DNA of 64,000 bases from Nonlabens marinus S1-08 (GCF_000831385.1 NZ_AP014548.1:434001-498000), one strand, 5' to 3'. Numbered from the stretch's first letter, positions 55,417-63,695 are shown. Notes: generated by a model not told the origin, from the sequence alone. A program made the numbers and translations.

Positions 55417-55496
55417 TGGTAAATTAATTTTGATGCAAAGATAAGAGGATGATAGGACAACGCATTTAGAATGTTACGGTAAGTTGTTGTGGGTTC

Positions 55497-55512
55497 CGCT
55501 TTCGCGAAAGCG
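55497..55512. repeat. dispersed palindrome, copy 12 (intergenic)
   Basis: CGCTTTCGCGAAAGCG, exact core at 55498-55511, in the gap upstream of the threonine dehydrogenase. Confidence 0.9.
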
Positions 55513-55719
55513 TTACCTACCATAACATGTGGAACATCGATGTATTTTGAGAAAGAACTGGTTCCAATAGCAGTTCACCATAAAATTAGTTGGAACTGAT
55601 GATGTTACAAGCCTGCAGATCAATAGATGTTCCGTTCTCATAATAAAATAGAAAACTCCCTTTGAAACGAGAATAATCTCGAATCCAAAGAGAGCCATCA
55701 ACAATATGTATTCAAACAT
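55513..55719 (-). CDS. doubtful small membrane ORF downstream of a lipoprotein
   Basis: 68 codons. Its ATG overlaps the stop of the lipoprotein gene by one base (TAATG), as in the coupled pairs mapA/pgmB and protease/deaminase, and its first 30 residues are hydrophobic (MFEYILLMALFGFEIILVSKG). The second half is poor in charge and Cys/Trp-rich (NCYWNQFFLKIHRCSTCYGR) and ends just at the palindrome, which argues against a real protein. It would otherwise be part of a 302-base gap without a gene (55417-55718). Confidence 0.25.
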   Translation of the reverse strand: MFEYILLMALFGFEIILVSKGVFYFIMRTEHLLICRLVTSSVPTNFMVNCYWNQFFLKIHRCSTCYGR

Positions 55720-56390
55720 TACTTTTTCATTTCTTTCAATTTGTCCTCAGGTATGCTAGGTTCGTCTACATAACCTGCGTCTGCATTTTGTGAAAACATC
55801 ATTTTTTGAGTGTATTCAGGCTTTTCTCCCTGAATTACTGACATGATAGTTTCCGTATAAAACATTCTGGCCTCATCTACAGATTTATTCCCTGTAGCCA
55901 CATCATGAGCTAGATTTAAGGCAAGGTAATTTGCCATTTCTTTATCACATCTTGCTCCCATGGTACCTTTAGTTCTTTCCAGAATTACACTACCATCATA
56001 TCTGGCCATGTCAGAATACTTTTCTACCGGAACCTGATAATTAACAGTTTGTAAAAGACAATCCTTATGTGGCATTGGGAATCGGTGGTCGATTTCCTCA
56101 TTAGTTAACATAGTCATGGCAAAATCGCCGTTATTGTGCCATACCAATCTTTCATCTGTAATTTCATTGGGTACCCCATATTTATCCAGCATCACCTGAG
56201 CCACACCTTTAGGCGTTTCTTTCCAATTTTCAACATGGCTTTTTACTGAATCTACCGTCCATTCTGTCATTGCAGTTTCTGCGTTATCTGTAGTTTCCTG
56301 TTGCGGTTCCGCTGCCTCCTTACAAGAAGTCAACCCGATCGACAACACCATGATAAAAACAAACAATATTAAATTTTTATAATTTTTCAT
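55719..56390 (-). CDS. lipoprotein of unknown function
   Basis: 223 residues. Signal with lipobox GLTSC (Cys near residue 23) followed by an acidic Glu/Gln/Thr-rich spacer (25-45). The rest contains VAQVMLDKYGVPNEITDERLVWHNNGDF and TKGTMGARCDKEMANYLALNLAHDVATGNKSVDEAR, well-ordered segments that look like a conserved domain I cannot name. It faces the periplasm or surface. Possibly followed by a small coupled ORF. Confidence 0.8.
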   Translation of the reverse strand: MKNYKNLILFVFIMVLSIGLTSCKEAAEPQQETTDNAETAMTEWTVDSVKSHVENWKETPKGVAQVMLDKYGVPNEITDERLVWHNNGDFAMTMLTNEEIDHRFPMPHKDCLLQTVNYQVPVEKYSDMARYDGSVILERTKGTMGARCDKEMANYLALNLAHDVATGNKSVDEARMFYTETIMSVIQGEKPEYTQKMMFSQNADAGYVDEPSIPEDKLKEMKK

Positions 56391-56535
56391 TTTATCAGTA
56401 TTTTAGTTAATAACATATGTTTGTTTAAATATAAAAGTTAATATATCTCTTTTTGTTAAACAAATTATAGAAATTCTGAAAACAGATTGCTGCATACCGA
56501 TCAACCTTAATTTTTGATTAGTTTTGGTATCAATT

Positions 56536-57066
56536 ATGAAATATCTATTGTTTCTTTTTTTAAGCTTTCTACTTCTGTCCTGTGATCAGGACCAGAAAAA
56601 AGAACCTACACCAAAACCGGTAAACCTTGCTGAAATCCCATTTGACACTCCTAGGTTAACACTTGTGGGTAATGCTGCGAGCGTAACCAGCAGCTGGGAA
56701 GAGTACACAGCATTTCAAACTGCTTTTGAAAATTACGACCATAGTTTAGAAGCCACCGGAAGGCTAGCACTTGCCGTAAAAAATATGCGTGACAACCTGA
56801 GGCCAGAATTTGAAAACCAACCCATCCGGTCCCGTTTGCTAGTGTTAGAAAGCCGTGTCAAATCCTATGAGTCATTTTTGCAATACACCACTAAAACTGC
56901 TGATCAATACGAGGACTACTTTAATGCCATCGTTACCGCTCAAGATAACCTTACCGCACAACTCAATGAGAAATTTGAATTTGAACGCATAGAACAAGAG
57001 TTGATTGAAGAATTGAAAACCGACTTGCGTGACCTCAACGCGGTGCCATCTGACAGCTTGCGCTAA
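56536..57066 (+). CDS. lipoprotein with helical domain, unknown function
   Basis: 176 residues from ATG 56536 (MKYLLFLFLSFLLLSC); a TTG 12 bases upstream is unneeded. Lipobox LLLSC with Cys at 16, a Lys/Pro-rich spacer, then a long helical part (about 55-170, EEYTAFQTAFENYDHSLEAT, LLVLESRVKSYESFLQY) likely to form a helical bundle or coiled coil. No family recognised. It precedes the repair cluster by 55 bases; co-transcription is possible. Confidence 0.78.
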   Translation: MKYLLFLFLSFLLLSCDQDQKKEPTPKPVNLAEIPFDTPRLTLVGNAASVTSSWEEYTAFQTAFENYDHSLEATGRLALAVKNMRDNLRPEFENQPIRSRLLVLESRVKSYESFLQYTTKTADQYEDYFNAIVTAQDNLTAQLNEKFEFERIEQELIEELKTDLRDLNAVPSDSLR

Positions 57067-57120
57067 TAAACTTCTCTTAAACCATCAGTCATTCTGGTAC
57101 TCCGTGCCTAATTTTAGGCA

Positions 57121-58197
57121 ATGTCCAAACCACTTTTACAATTTACCGATAGCGGAATCTATTGCGATGCTGCAGGTGTGTACCTCGATCCCTGGAAACC
57201 TGTGGACAAGGCGTTGATCACACATGGCCATGCAGACCACAGTCGCTGGGGACACAAGAAATACATCACGCATCACGATAACGTTCCTATTATTTCCCAC
57301 AGGTTGGGCGACATTAATGTTTCTGGTATCGCTCACGGCGAAAATTTACTCATCAACAACGTCAAATTTTCATTCCATCCTGCGGGACACATTCCAGGAT
57401 CCTGCCAGATAAGAGTGGAACACAACGACGAGGTTTGGGTTTTTACTGGTGACTACAAAACCGAAAATGATGGGATTTCTACTCCTTATGAACCTATCAA
57501 ATGTGACACTTTTATAACGGAATGCACTTTTGGACTACCAGCATTTAAGTGGCGACCACAATCAGAAGTCATGCACGATGTCAACACATGGTGCGCACAA
57601 AATCATGCGGAAGGAAAAACCTCTATCCTATTTGCCTATTCCTTGGGAAAAGCACAGCGACTCATCAAACATTTGGATACTAGCCAGATGAAGATCTACT
57701 GTCATGGAGCCGTATACAAAATGACTGAAGTGTTAAGAGAATTGATTGATTTTCCAGAGACGACTCTAGTCACTAGAGATACTACCAAAGAAGAGTTGAA
57801 AGGGAGTATCGTGGTCGCGCCACCTAGCGCTCATGGATCTGCCTGGATGCGCAAATTTGTACCTTATGCAACGGCCAGTGCTAGTGGTTGGATGACCTTT
57901 AGAGGTGCGCGCCGCAGGCGTGCTATTGATAAAGGTTTTGTATTGTCGGACCATTGCGATTGGGATGGTTTGCTGCAAAGTATTGATGCAACCGGTTGTG
58001 AAAATGTCATTACCACACACGGTTATCAAGAGATTTTTGCAAGGTACCTGCGGGAAGAAAAAGGATTGAATGCGATTAGTGAACGCACTCAGTATGAAGG
58101 AGAAAATTTGAATGAATCTGAAAAAGAACTTGAAACTGAACCTGAACTTGAAACTTTAAAAGCAGAGGAAGTTAAATTGAAAAAAGAAAAGAAATAA
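57121..58197 (+). CDS. ligase-associated MBL-fold DNA exonuclease
   Basis: 358 residues. Metallo-beta-lactamase/beta-CASP-like nuclease: LITHGHADHSRWG (metal ligands near residue 35), FHPAGHIPGSCQI, FTGDYKTE, TECTFGLPAFKW and LSDHCDWDGLL. It processes DNA ends for the ATP-dependent ligase encoded next. The enzyme core ends near residue 325; the tail (NLNESEKELETEPELETLKAEEVK) is a charged low-complexity extension that contains an 18-base direct repeat and is likely added by repeat expansion. First of the three-gene cluster exonuclease-ligase-helicase. Confidence 0.93.
   Translation: MSKPLLQFTDSGIYCDAAGVYLDPWKPVDKALITHGHADHSRWGHKKYITHHDNVPIISHRLGDINVSGIAHGENLLINNVKFSFHPAGHIPGSCQIRVEHNDEVWVFTGDYKTENDGISTPYEPIKCDTFITECTFGLPAFKWRPQSEVMHDVNTWCAQNHAEGKTSILFAYSLGKAQRLIKHLDTSQMKIYCHGAVYKMTEVLRELIDFPETTLVTRDTTKEELKGSIVVAPPSAHGSAWMRKFVPYATASASGWMTFRGARRRRAIDKGFVLSDHCDWDGLLQSIDATGCENVITTHGYQEIFARYLREEKGLNAISERTQYEGENLNESEKELETEPELETLKAEEVKLKKEKK
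58126..58155 (+). repeat. 18-base direct repeat in the exonuclease tail
   Basis: GAACTTGAAACT occurs at 58126-58137 and again at 58144-58155. It encodes the ELET repeats of the C-terminal tail. Confidence 0.7.
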
Positions 58198-58203
58198 TGC
58201 TTA

Positions 58204-58335
58204 CCAATTATAATTGCCTAAATAATTGGCAGATGCCTCAGTGCGCGACTAATGAAATTGTCAGTTCGAGCGCAGTCGAGAACACTTTATTCAATCAAGG
58301 TTCAAATTCGCATTCGAGTTCAAATTCAAGCACAG
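58204..58335. repeat. repeat-filled gap between exonuclease and ligase genes
   Basis: Three elements: a small inverted repeat CCAATTAT/ATAATTGG (58204-58229); a dispersed repeat GTCAGTTCGAGCGCAG with the tail TCGAGAAC (58260-58283), whose longer relative is inside the ligase gene; and a TTCAAATTC-type low-complexity run (58301-58330). The second type is widespread in Bacteroidetes chromosomes. Confidence 0.75.
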
Positions 58336-58339
58336 CGCT

Positions 58340-60139
58340 ATGAAACAATTTGCAGAACTCATACGAACTATCGATGGCACCAATAAAACCAATCTCAAGG
58401 TCGCGGCACTAACGGAATATTTCAACACCGCACCAGAGGAAGATAAACTATGGACCATTGCCATCCTATCCCATCGCAGGCCTAAAAGACCAGTCAATAC
58501 AACACTGATGCGCGAATGGGCGACAGAGATAAGCGGTATACCTATGTGGCTTTTTGAAGAATCCTACCACATCGTAGGCGATCTAGCAGAAACTATTGCT
58601 TTGATATTACCTACCACCAGCGAGCCGTCAGAAAAATCACTATCGCAAATTATTCACGAGTTGATTGCCTTGCGCAAAAAAACAGACCTTGAGAAAAAGG
58701 AATATTTACAGGAAAACTGGCTCAAGCTTAATTATTACGAGCGCTTCGTTTTCAATAAAATAATGACTGGTGGCTTTAGAATAGGTGTTTCTCAAAAATT
58801 AATGACTCGTGCACTAGCAGCCTCAACTGGTATTGATCAGGACATCCTAGCGCATAAACTGATGGGAAGTTGGACCGGCGAGAACACCACTTTTCAAGAA
58901 TTGGTTTTTGAGGATAATGAAGTTGCCATGCGCGGTAAACCGTATCCATTTTATCTAGCTTATGCTATTGAAGATAAAGTAGAAGATCTAGGCGATGTAA
59001 ACGACTGGAGTGCAGAGCATAAATGGGATGGAATAAGATCTCAAACTATTATACGCGCTGGAGAACTTTTTGTCTGGTCACGCGGCGAGGAATTGGTGAC
59101 CGATAAATATCCAGAATTTCAGAAATTTCCGGAATTGATTCCTAATGGTACTGTTATCGATGGTGAGATACTGCCCTATAAGGATGGTCGGATTATGAAT
59201 TTCAATGATCTCCAAACTAGGATAGGTCGCAAGACTGTGGGCAAAAAGTTGTTGAAAGATGTGCCTGTAGTGATTGTCGCCTATGATCTATTGGAATGGC
59301 AGGGAAAGGACATCAGGGAAATGCCATTTATTGAGCGTAGGAAGTTGTTAGAACAATTGGTGGATGCGGTGAAGGATGGAGTTCCTTATGGCCAATCTGG
59401 TAGCGACAAGCAGATCCTGAAACGAGTTCAGGATGACAAATCAGAAAATAATGTCAGTTCGAGCGAGGTCACTGAGCGGAGTCGAAGTGCAGTCGAGAAC
59501 AGTTACGTTAGTTCGGATCTGAGTTCCAGTTCAAAACCTTTTTCCCCTTTAGGGAAATCTCCGCAGGAGAATGGGGCCGTTCCACTAATGCTTTCAGAAA
59601 CCATGCACTTCAACTCATGGGAAGAAGTCGCCGAAGAACGCAACAAAGCAGAAGAACGCCGATCAGAAGGCTTGATGTTAAAAAGGAAAGACAGTCCGTA
59701 TTTAGTAGGTCGTAAAAAAGGCGATTGGTGGAAATGGAAAGTCGATCCATTCTCTGTCGACGCTGTTTTGACCTATGCGATGCGAGGTCACGGTAGGCGA
59801 GCAAATCTCTATACAGACTACACTTTTGGGTTATGGCAGGATGGTGAGTTGGTCACTTTCGCGAAAGCGTACTCCGGACTAACCGATGCGGAATTTAGAA
59901 AAGTTGATGCTTGGATTAAGAAAAACACCTTGGAACGTTTCGGGCCAGTTCGATCCGTAACACCGCATCACGTTTTTGAGATTGCTTTTGAAGGCATAGC
60001 GCCCAGTAAACGACACAAATCTGGAGTTGCCACTAGATTTCCCAGAATTGTACGCTGGAGAAAGGATAAACCCATTGAAGAAGCCAACACGCTGGATGAT
60101 TTAAAAGCGCTAATTCCTACGGATGGGGATTTTCTATAA
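58340..60139 (+). CDS. ATP-dependent DNA ligase (cisplatin damage response type) with a repeat-derived insert
   Basis: 599 residues against about 530 in relatives. Helical DNA-binding domain (1-200), adenylation domain with nucleophile K228 in EHKWDGIR, motif III/IIIa (PVVIVAYDLLEW near 315), motif IV in EGLMLKRKDSPY and motif V in GDWWKWKVDP, then the OB fold. Residues about 354-417, between motif IIIa and motif IV, read ILKRVQDDKSENN, then Ser/Val/Glu-rich sequence, and are translated dispersed repeats; the conserved chain resumes at LMLSETMHFNSWEE. The gene also carries a palindrome copy read as FAKAY. Partner of the exonuclease and helicase. Confidence 0.93.
   Translation: MKQFAELIRTIDGTNKTNLKVAALTEYFNTAPEEDKLWTIAILSHRRPKRPVNTTLMREWATEISGIPMWLFEESYHIVGDLAETIALILPTTSEPSEKSLSQIIHELIALRKKTDLEKKEYLQENWLKLNYYERFVFNKIMTGGFRIGVSQKLMTRALAASTGIDQDILAHKLMGSWTGENTTFQELVFEDNEVAMRGKPYPFYLAYAIEDKVEDLGDVNDWSAEHKWDGIRSQTIIRAGELFVWSRGEELVTDKYPEFQKFPELIPNGTVIDGEILPYKDGRIMNFNDLQTRIGRKTVGKKLLKDVPVVIVAYDLLEWQGKDIREMPFIERRKLLEQLVDAVKDGVPYGQSGSDKQILKRVQDDKSENNVSSSEVTERSRSAVENSYVSSDLSSSSKPFSPLGKSPQENGAVPLMLSETMHFNSWEEVAEERNKAEERRSEGLMLKRKDSPYLVGRKKGDWWKWKVDPFSVDAVLTYAMRGHGRRANLYTDYTFGLWQDGELVTFAKAYSGLTDAEFRKVDAWIKKNTLERFGPVRSVTPHHVFEIAFEGIAPSKRHKSGVATRFPRIVRWRKDKPIEEANTLDDLKALIPTDGDFL
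59414..59582 (+). repeat. three dispersed repeats inside the ligase coding region
   Basis: ATCCTGAA-ACGAG-TTCAGGAT inverted repeat (59414-59434); a TCAGTTCGAGCG...CAGTCGAGAAC element (59453-59500), which equals the intergenic one at 58260 plus 24 inner bases; and a CCCCTTTAGGGAAAT...GGAGAATGGGG element (about 59537-59582). All are in frame with the ligase and have no stop. Confidence 0.8.
59855..59869. repeat. dispersed palindrome, near-exact copy (in ligase)
   Basis: ACTTTCGCGAAAGCG: perfect 12-bp centre CTTTCGCGAAAG, one mismatch in the 14-bp core; read in the FAKA frame. Confidence 0.8.
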
Positions 60140-60150
60140 ACAACATTAGC

Positions 60151-60504
60151 ATGAAAAATATTATTAGTTTAATTATTGTCATTGTAATAATTTCTTGTGT
60201 ATCAACACAGCAAAATCTTTCTACAAAGTATCAATCAATGACAGAGTTATTCGACAAGGATGAAATACAGGGCAGATGGCTTACCAATTCTAAGATGGGT
60301 AGAGACTCTTACATTGAATTTCATCCTTCTGGATATTTCGATCTTAGTGATGGCAGAAACGGTTCTTATACTATTAAGAAGGACAGCATATATTTAAATT
60401 ACCCAACTCTCAAACCGAAGGGCAGATTACTCAAACAGACTAAAGACACATTACTTATATATTGGGGAAATACGGAGGCTATACGCTATATCAGACCAAG
60501 GTGA
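60151..60504 (+). CDS. small AT-rich lipoprotein inserted in the repair cluster
   Basis: 117 residues. Lipobox VIISC (Cys near residue 16). A compact beta-rich core: IQGRWLTNSKMGRDSYIEFHPSGYF, DGRNGSYTIKKDSIYLNY and KDTLLIYWGN have the alternating pattern of a lipocalin-like barrel. It is visibly more AT-rich than the ligase and helicase genes and separates them; relatives of this cluster do not have it, as far as I recall. Its stop overlaps the GTG start of the helicase. Confidence 0.78.
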   Translation: MKNIISLIIVIVIISCVSTQQNLSTKYQSMTELFDKDEIQGRWLTNSKMGRDSYIEFHPSGYFDLSDGRNGSYTIKKDSIYLNYPTLKPKGRLLKQTKDTLLIYWGNTEAIRYIRPR

Positions 60505-62963
60505 AATTGAACAAAAAACAACTCTTCCATATCGCCGAAGATTTTTTCCAGCAGCAAGGCTGGACGGCTTTTCCGTTTCAGAAAATGACTTGGGATGCGT
60601 TTTTGGCGGGTAAGCATGGATTGCTCAACGCGCCTACTGGTAGTGGGAAAACCTATGCGCTTTGGGTTGCGATTGTTCTGAATTACATTAAAAATAATCC
60701 TGATTATAAAACCAAGCTTAAAAAAGGTTTGAAGGCGATTTGGATCACGCCGTTGCGTTCTCTTTCCAATGAAATTGAACAGACCTCACAACGATTTGTG
60801 GACGGCATTGGTTTGCCTTTTACGGTTGGGATTAGATCTGGCGATACTCCTACCGCTGAGCGCAAAAAGCAAATGAAGTCGATGCCAGATTTGTTGATTA
60901 CAACACCAGAAAGTTTGCATTTATTATTGGCATCTAAGGATCATCAAAAGTTTTTCGGTAATCTCAACGCCATCGTAATTGACGAGTGGCACGAGCTGCT
61001 AGGAACCAAGCGCGGCGTGCAAATGGAACTGGGAATCTCTAGACTTCTCGGCTTGAGCCAGGAACTTCGCGTTTGGGGAATTAGCGCTACCATAGGCAAT
61101 CTGGAACAGGCTAGACAAGTGTTACTGGGTGTTGATGAATCTCGCTTTCGCGAAAGCGTGCTCATCAAAGCAAACCTCAAAAAGGAAATTGAGGTCAAAT
61201 CGATTATTCCAGAGTCGATGGACAAGTTCCCGTGGCGCGGACACCTAGGATTGCACCTAATGAAAGAAGTAGTTGATATTATCAACAGCAGCAAATCCAC
61301 GCTGATTTTTACCAATACGCGAGCACAATGTGAACTTTGGTTTCAGGGCTTGATGACTAATTTTCCAGAGCTTGCCGGTGAGGTTGCCATGCATCATGGA
61401 TCGATCAATAAAGAAACGCGCATTTGGGTAGAAAATGCCATACGTAATGAAAGCTTAAAAGCGTGTGTTTGTACCTCATCACTAGATCTGGGCGTTGATT
61501 TTGCGCCGGTAGAAACCATCATCCAAGTAGGCGGACCCAAAGGTGTTGCCAGGTTCCTGCAACGCGCCGGTCGCTCTGGTCACAGACCTGGCGAGACAAG
61601 CGTTATTCATTTTTTACCAACACATGCCTTGGAATTGATAGAGGCCAGCGCACTACAAAAGGCAGTTTCCACTCAAGCAGTGGAAGATCGATTACCATAC
61701 ATTCTTTGCTTTGATGTGCTAATCCAATATTTGTGTACGCTGGCTGTTTCAGGTGGTTTTTATCCTGACGAAATCTATCCCGAAATTAAAAATACGTTTT
61801 GCTATGCGAGTATAACCGAAGACGAATGGGACTGGTGCCTGAGATTGATCGTGCATGGTAGTTCATCACTACAATCTTATGACGAGTATAAGCGAGTTAC
61901 TATTGAAGAAGATGGTAAATATGTCATCACAGATCGCAAGGTCGCGATGCGGCATCGATTACAAATGGGAACGATTGTCACTGCAACAGATGTTACGGTT
62001 AAATATGTAACTGGCGGTTACATCGGCTCCATCGAGGAATATTTCATCAGTAAATTATCTCGTGGTGATGTATTTGTTTTTGCGGGAAGAACCTTGGAAT
62101 TTATCAGATTGAAAGGAATGGTCGCACAGGTACGCAACTCTGCTAAAAAAAGAGCTCAGGTTTCCAACTGGCAAGGAAGTAAGTTGCCGTTGAGTGCACA
62201 GTTGGGCGAATTGCTGCGCGAGGAAATGATCAATTTTCAAACTGGTAAAAAACGAACTCCGGAAGTCAAGGCTCTTCGAGATATCATCATCCGTCAACAA
62301 CGTGAGAGCATTATCCCGCAGCGCGATCAGTTCTTGATTGAAACTTTTAAAACCCGAGAAGGTTATCACGCGGTATTTTATCCGTTTGAAGGTCGCTTTG
62401 TTCACGAGGCGATGGCTGGTATGATTGCCTATCGCATTAGTTTATTGAAACCCATCACGTTCTCGCTGGCTTTTAATGATTATGGCTTTGAAATTTTGAG
62501 CGACCAAGAATTTGATATGCAGGAAGTGCTGGACAATAATTTATTGACTCCAGAAATGCTATCCCAAGACCTGCAATCCAGCATGAACGCAACCGAAATG
62601 GCTCGAAGAAAATTCCGCGATATTGCGGTGATTTCTGGATTGGTATTTACGGGTTACCCTAACAAATTAATCAAGACGAAACACCTTCAAAACAGCAGCC
62701 AGCTGTTGTTTGAAGTTTTCCGGGATAATGAGCCAGAGAATTTACTTTTTCGTCAAGCCTATACTGAGACTTTTGAGCAGGCCATTGAAGAGTACCGATT
62801 ATTTGATGCCTTAGAGCGTATTCAAAATCAAGAAATCATCTGGAAAGCTTGTGAAAAACCAACGCCCTTTTCTTTCCCAATCATTACAGACCGCTTACGC
62901 GAAAAATTAAGTAGCGAAAAGCTTGCAGATCGAATTAAGCGTATGCAGTTGCAGTGGGAGTAG
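60501..62963 (+). CDS. ligase-associated DEXH helicase (Lhr-like)
   Basis: 820 residues. GTG at 60501 overlaps the preceding stop (GTGA); TTG at 60507 is an alternative. Superfamily 2 motifs: Walker A NAPTGSGKT (near 44-52), VIDEWHELLG, GISATIGN, FTNTRAQCE, TSSLDLGVDF and QRAGRSGHR. The winged-helix and Lhr C-terminal part follow (about 400-820). 3'-to-5' DNA unwinding for repair together with the exonuclease and the ligase. A palindrome copy, read as RFRES (near 215-220), lies between motor domains. The phosphoesterase gene usually joined to this trio is not downstream; a minus-strand regulator follows. Confidence 0.93.
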   Translation: MKLNKKQLFHIAEDFFQQQGWTAFPFQKMTWDAFLAGKHGLLNAPTGSGKTYALWVAIVLNYIKNNPDYKTKLKKGLKAIWITPLRSLSNEIEQTSQRFVDGIGLPFTVGIRSGDTPTAERKKQMKSMPDLLITTPESLHLLLASKDHQKFFGNLNAIVIDEWHELLGTKRGVQMELGISRLLGLSQELRVWGISATIGNLEQARQVLLGVDESRFRESVLIKANLKKEIEVKSIIPESMDKFPWRGHLGLHLMKEVVDIINSSKSTLIFTNTRAQCELWFQGLMTNFPELAGEVAMHHGSINKETRIWVENAIRNESLKACVCTSSLDLGVDFAPVETIIQVGGPKGVARFLQRAGRSGHRPGETSVIHFLPTHALELIEASALQKAVSTQAVEDRLPYILCFDVLIQYLCTLAVSGGFYPDEIYPEIKNTFCYASITEDEWDWCLRLIVHGSSSLQSYDEYKRVTIEEDGKYVITDRKVAMRHRLQMGTIVTATDVTVKYVTGGYIGSIEEYFISKLSRGDVFVFAGRTLEFIRLKGMVAQVRNSAKKRAQVSNWQGSKLPLSAQLGELLREEMINFQTGKKRTPEVKALRDIIIRQQRESIIPQRDQFLIETFKTREGYHAVFYPFEGRFVHEAMAGMIAYRISLLKPITFSLAFNDYGFEILSDQEFDMQEVLDNNLLTPEMLSQDLQSSMNATEMARRKFRDIAVISGLVFTGYPNKLIKTKHLQNSSQLLFEVFRDNEPENLLFRQAYTETFEQAIEEYRLFDALERIQNQEIIWKACEKPTPFSFPIITDRLREKLSSEKLADRIKRMQLQWE
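61143..61158. repeat. dispersed palindrome, copy 13 (in helicase)
   Basis: CGCTTTCGCGAAAGCG, exact core at 61144-61157, read in the RFRES frame. Confidence 0.9.
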
Positions 62964-62973
62964 GGTCTAATGG

Positions 62974-63678
62974 TTACAGGCCTTCGACTAACCTGTATAA
63001 AGCTTGCGGATCAATAACTTTTATTTGCTTCCCACTAGTTTCAATCCAACCTTTCTTTTTGAAAGCGGCCATTTTACGAATGCAGACTTCCTTTACAGTT
63101 CCTACAATTCCGGCAATATCCTCTCTGGTCAAAATAAGCGATAGGTAACCTTCATCATCGACGCCAAATTGATCTTTTAAGTACAGTAATGCAGATGCCA
63201 GTCGCTGCTCCACGCTTTTTTGCACCATATCTGCAATAACATTATCCGCTATTTTTAATTCTGCAGCCATAAACTTTAGAGCCGCTTTCATAAACTTTGC
63301 GTTATTGTCAATGGAAGATTCCATGGTAGACTTAGGAATAAAGCACAGCTCCATGTCATGAAGTGCGACAGCACCTAGATTGGAGTGCTCATCTACTACC
63401 ATAGACCGCTGACCTAAAAGCTCTCCTTTTGTAGCCAGCTTAAGGATTTGATCCCTACCGCTGGTTCCTGCTTTAGTAACTTTAGAAACACCGCTGCGTA
63501 CGCAATAAACGCCGTCCAGCCTATCGCCTTCATTAAAAATAGACTCACCTTTTTTGACAGATCTGGTTTTCTTACTATTAGAAATATTTGACAACTCTTC
63601 TCTACCTAAAACCTTAAGAGAATTGAGATGCCTGACAATACAGTTCTCACAACGACTTTCGTTTTTAGCTTGACCCAT
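62974..63678 (-). CDS. Crp/Fnr family transcriptional regulator
   Basis: 234 residues. Cyclic-nucleotide-binding-type sensor domain (about 25-140: KKGESIFNEGDRLDGVYCVRSG), dimer helix (140-165) and a C-terminal helix-turn-helix (about 185-210: LTREDIAGIVGTVKEVCIRKM). N-terminal RCENCIVRHLNSL has a C-x-x-C like the Fe-S ligands of Fnr, but only two cysteines are close together, so oxygen sensing is not certain. Monocistronic; followed by a small membrane gene in the upstream direction, which may be under its control. Confidence 0.9.
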   Translation of the reverse strand: MGQAKNESRCENCIVRHLNSLKVLGREELSNISNSKKTRSVKKGESIFNEGDRLDGVYCVRSGVSKVTKAGTSGRDQILKLATKGELLGQRSMVVDEHSNLGAVALHDMELCFIPKSTMESSIDNNAKFMKAALKFMAAELKIADNVIADMVQKSVEQRLASALLYLKDQFGVDDEGYLSLILTREDIAGIVGTVKEVCIRKMAAFKKKGWIETSGKQIKVIDPQALYRLVEGL

Positions 63679-63695
63679 AAAACAGATATTCCTAG

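Noticed and set aside
57136..57336. Antisense frames over the exonuclease, ligase and helicase genes
   Set aside because: Shadows of genes with clear catalytic motifs on the other strand.
62893..62906. GCTTACGCGAAAAA near the end of the helicase gene
   Set aside because: Only the centre matches; it is explained by the ordinary codons for LREKL.
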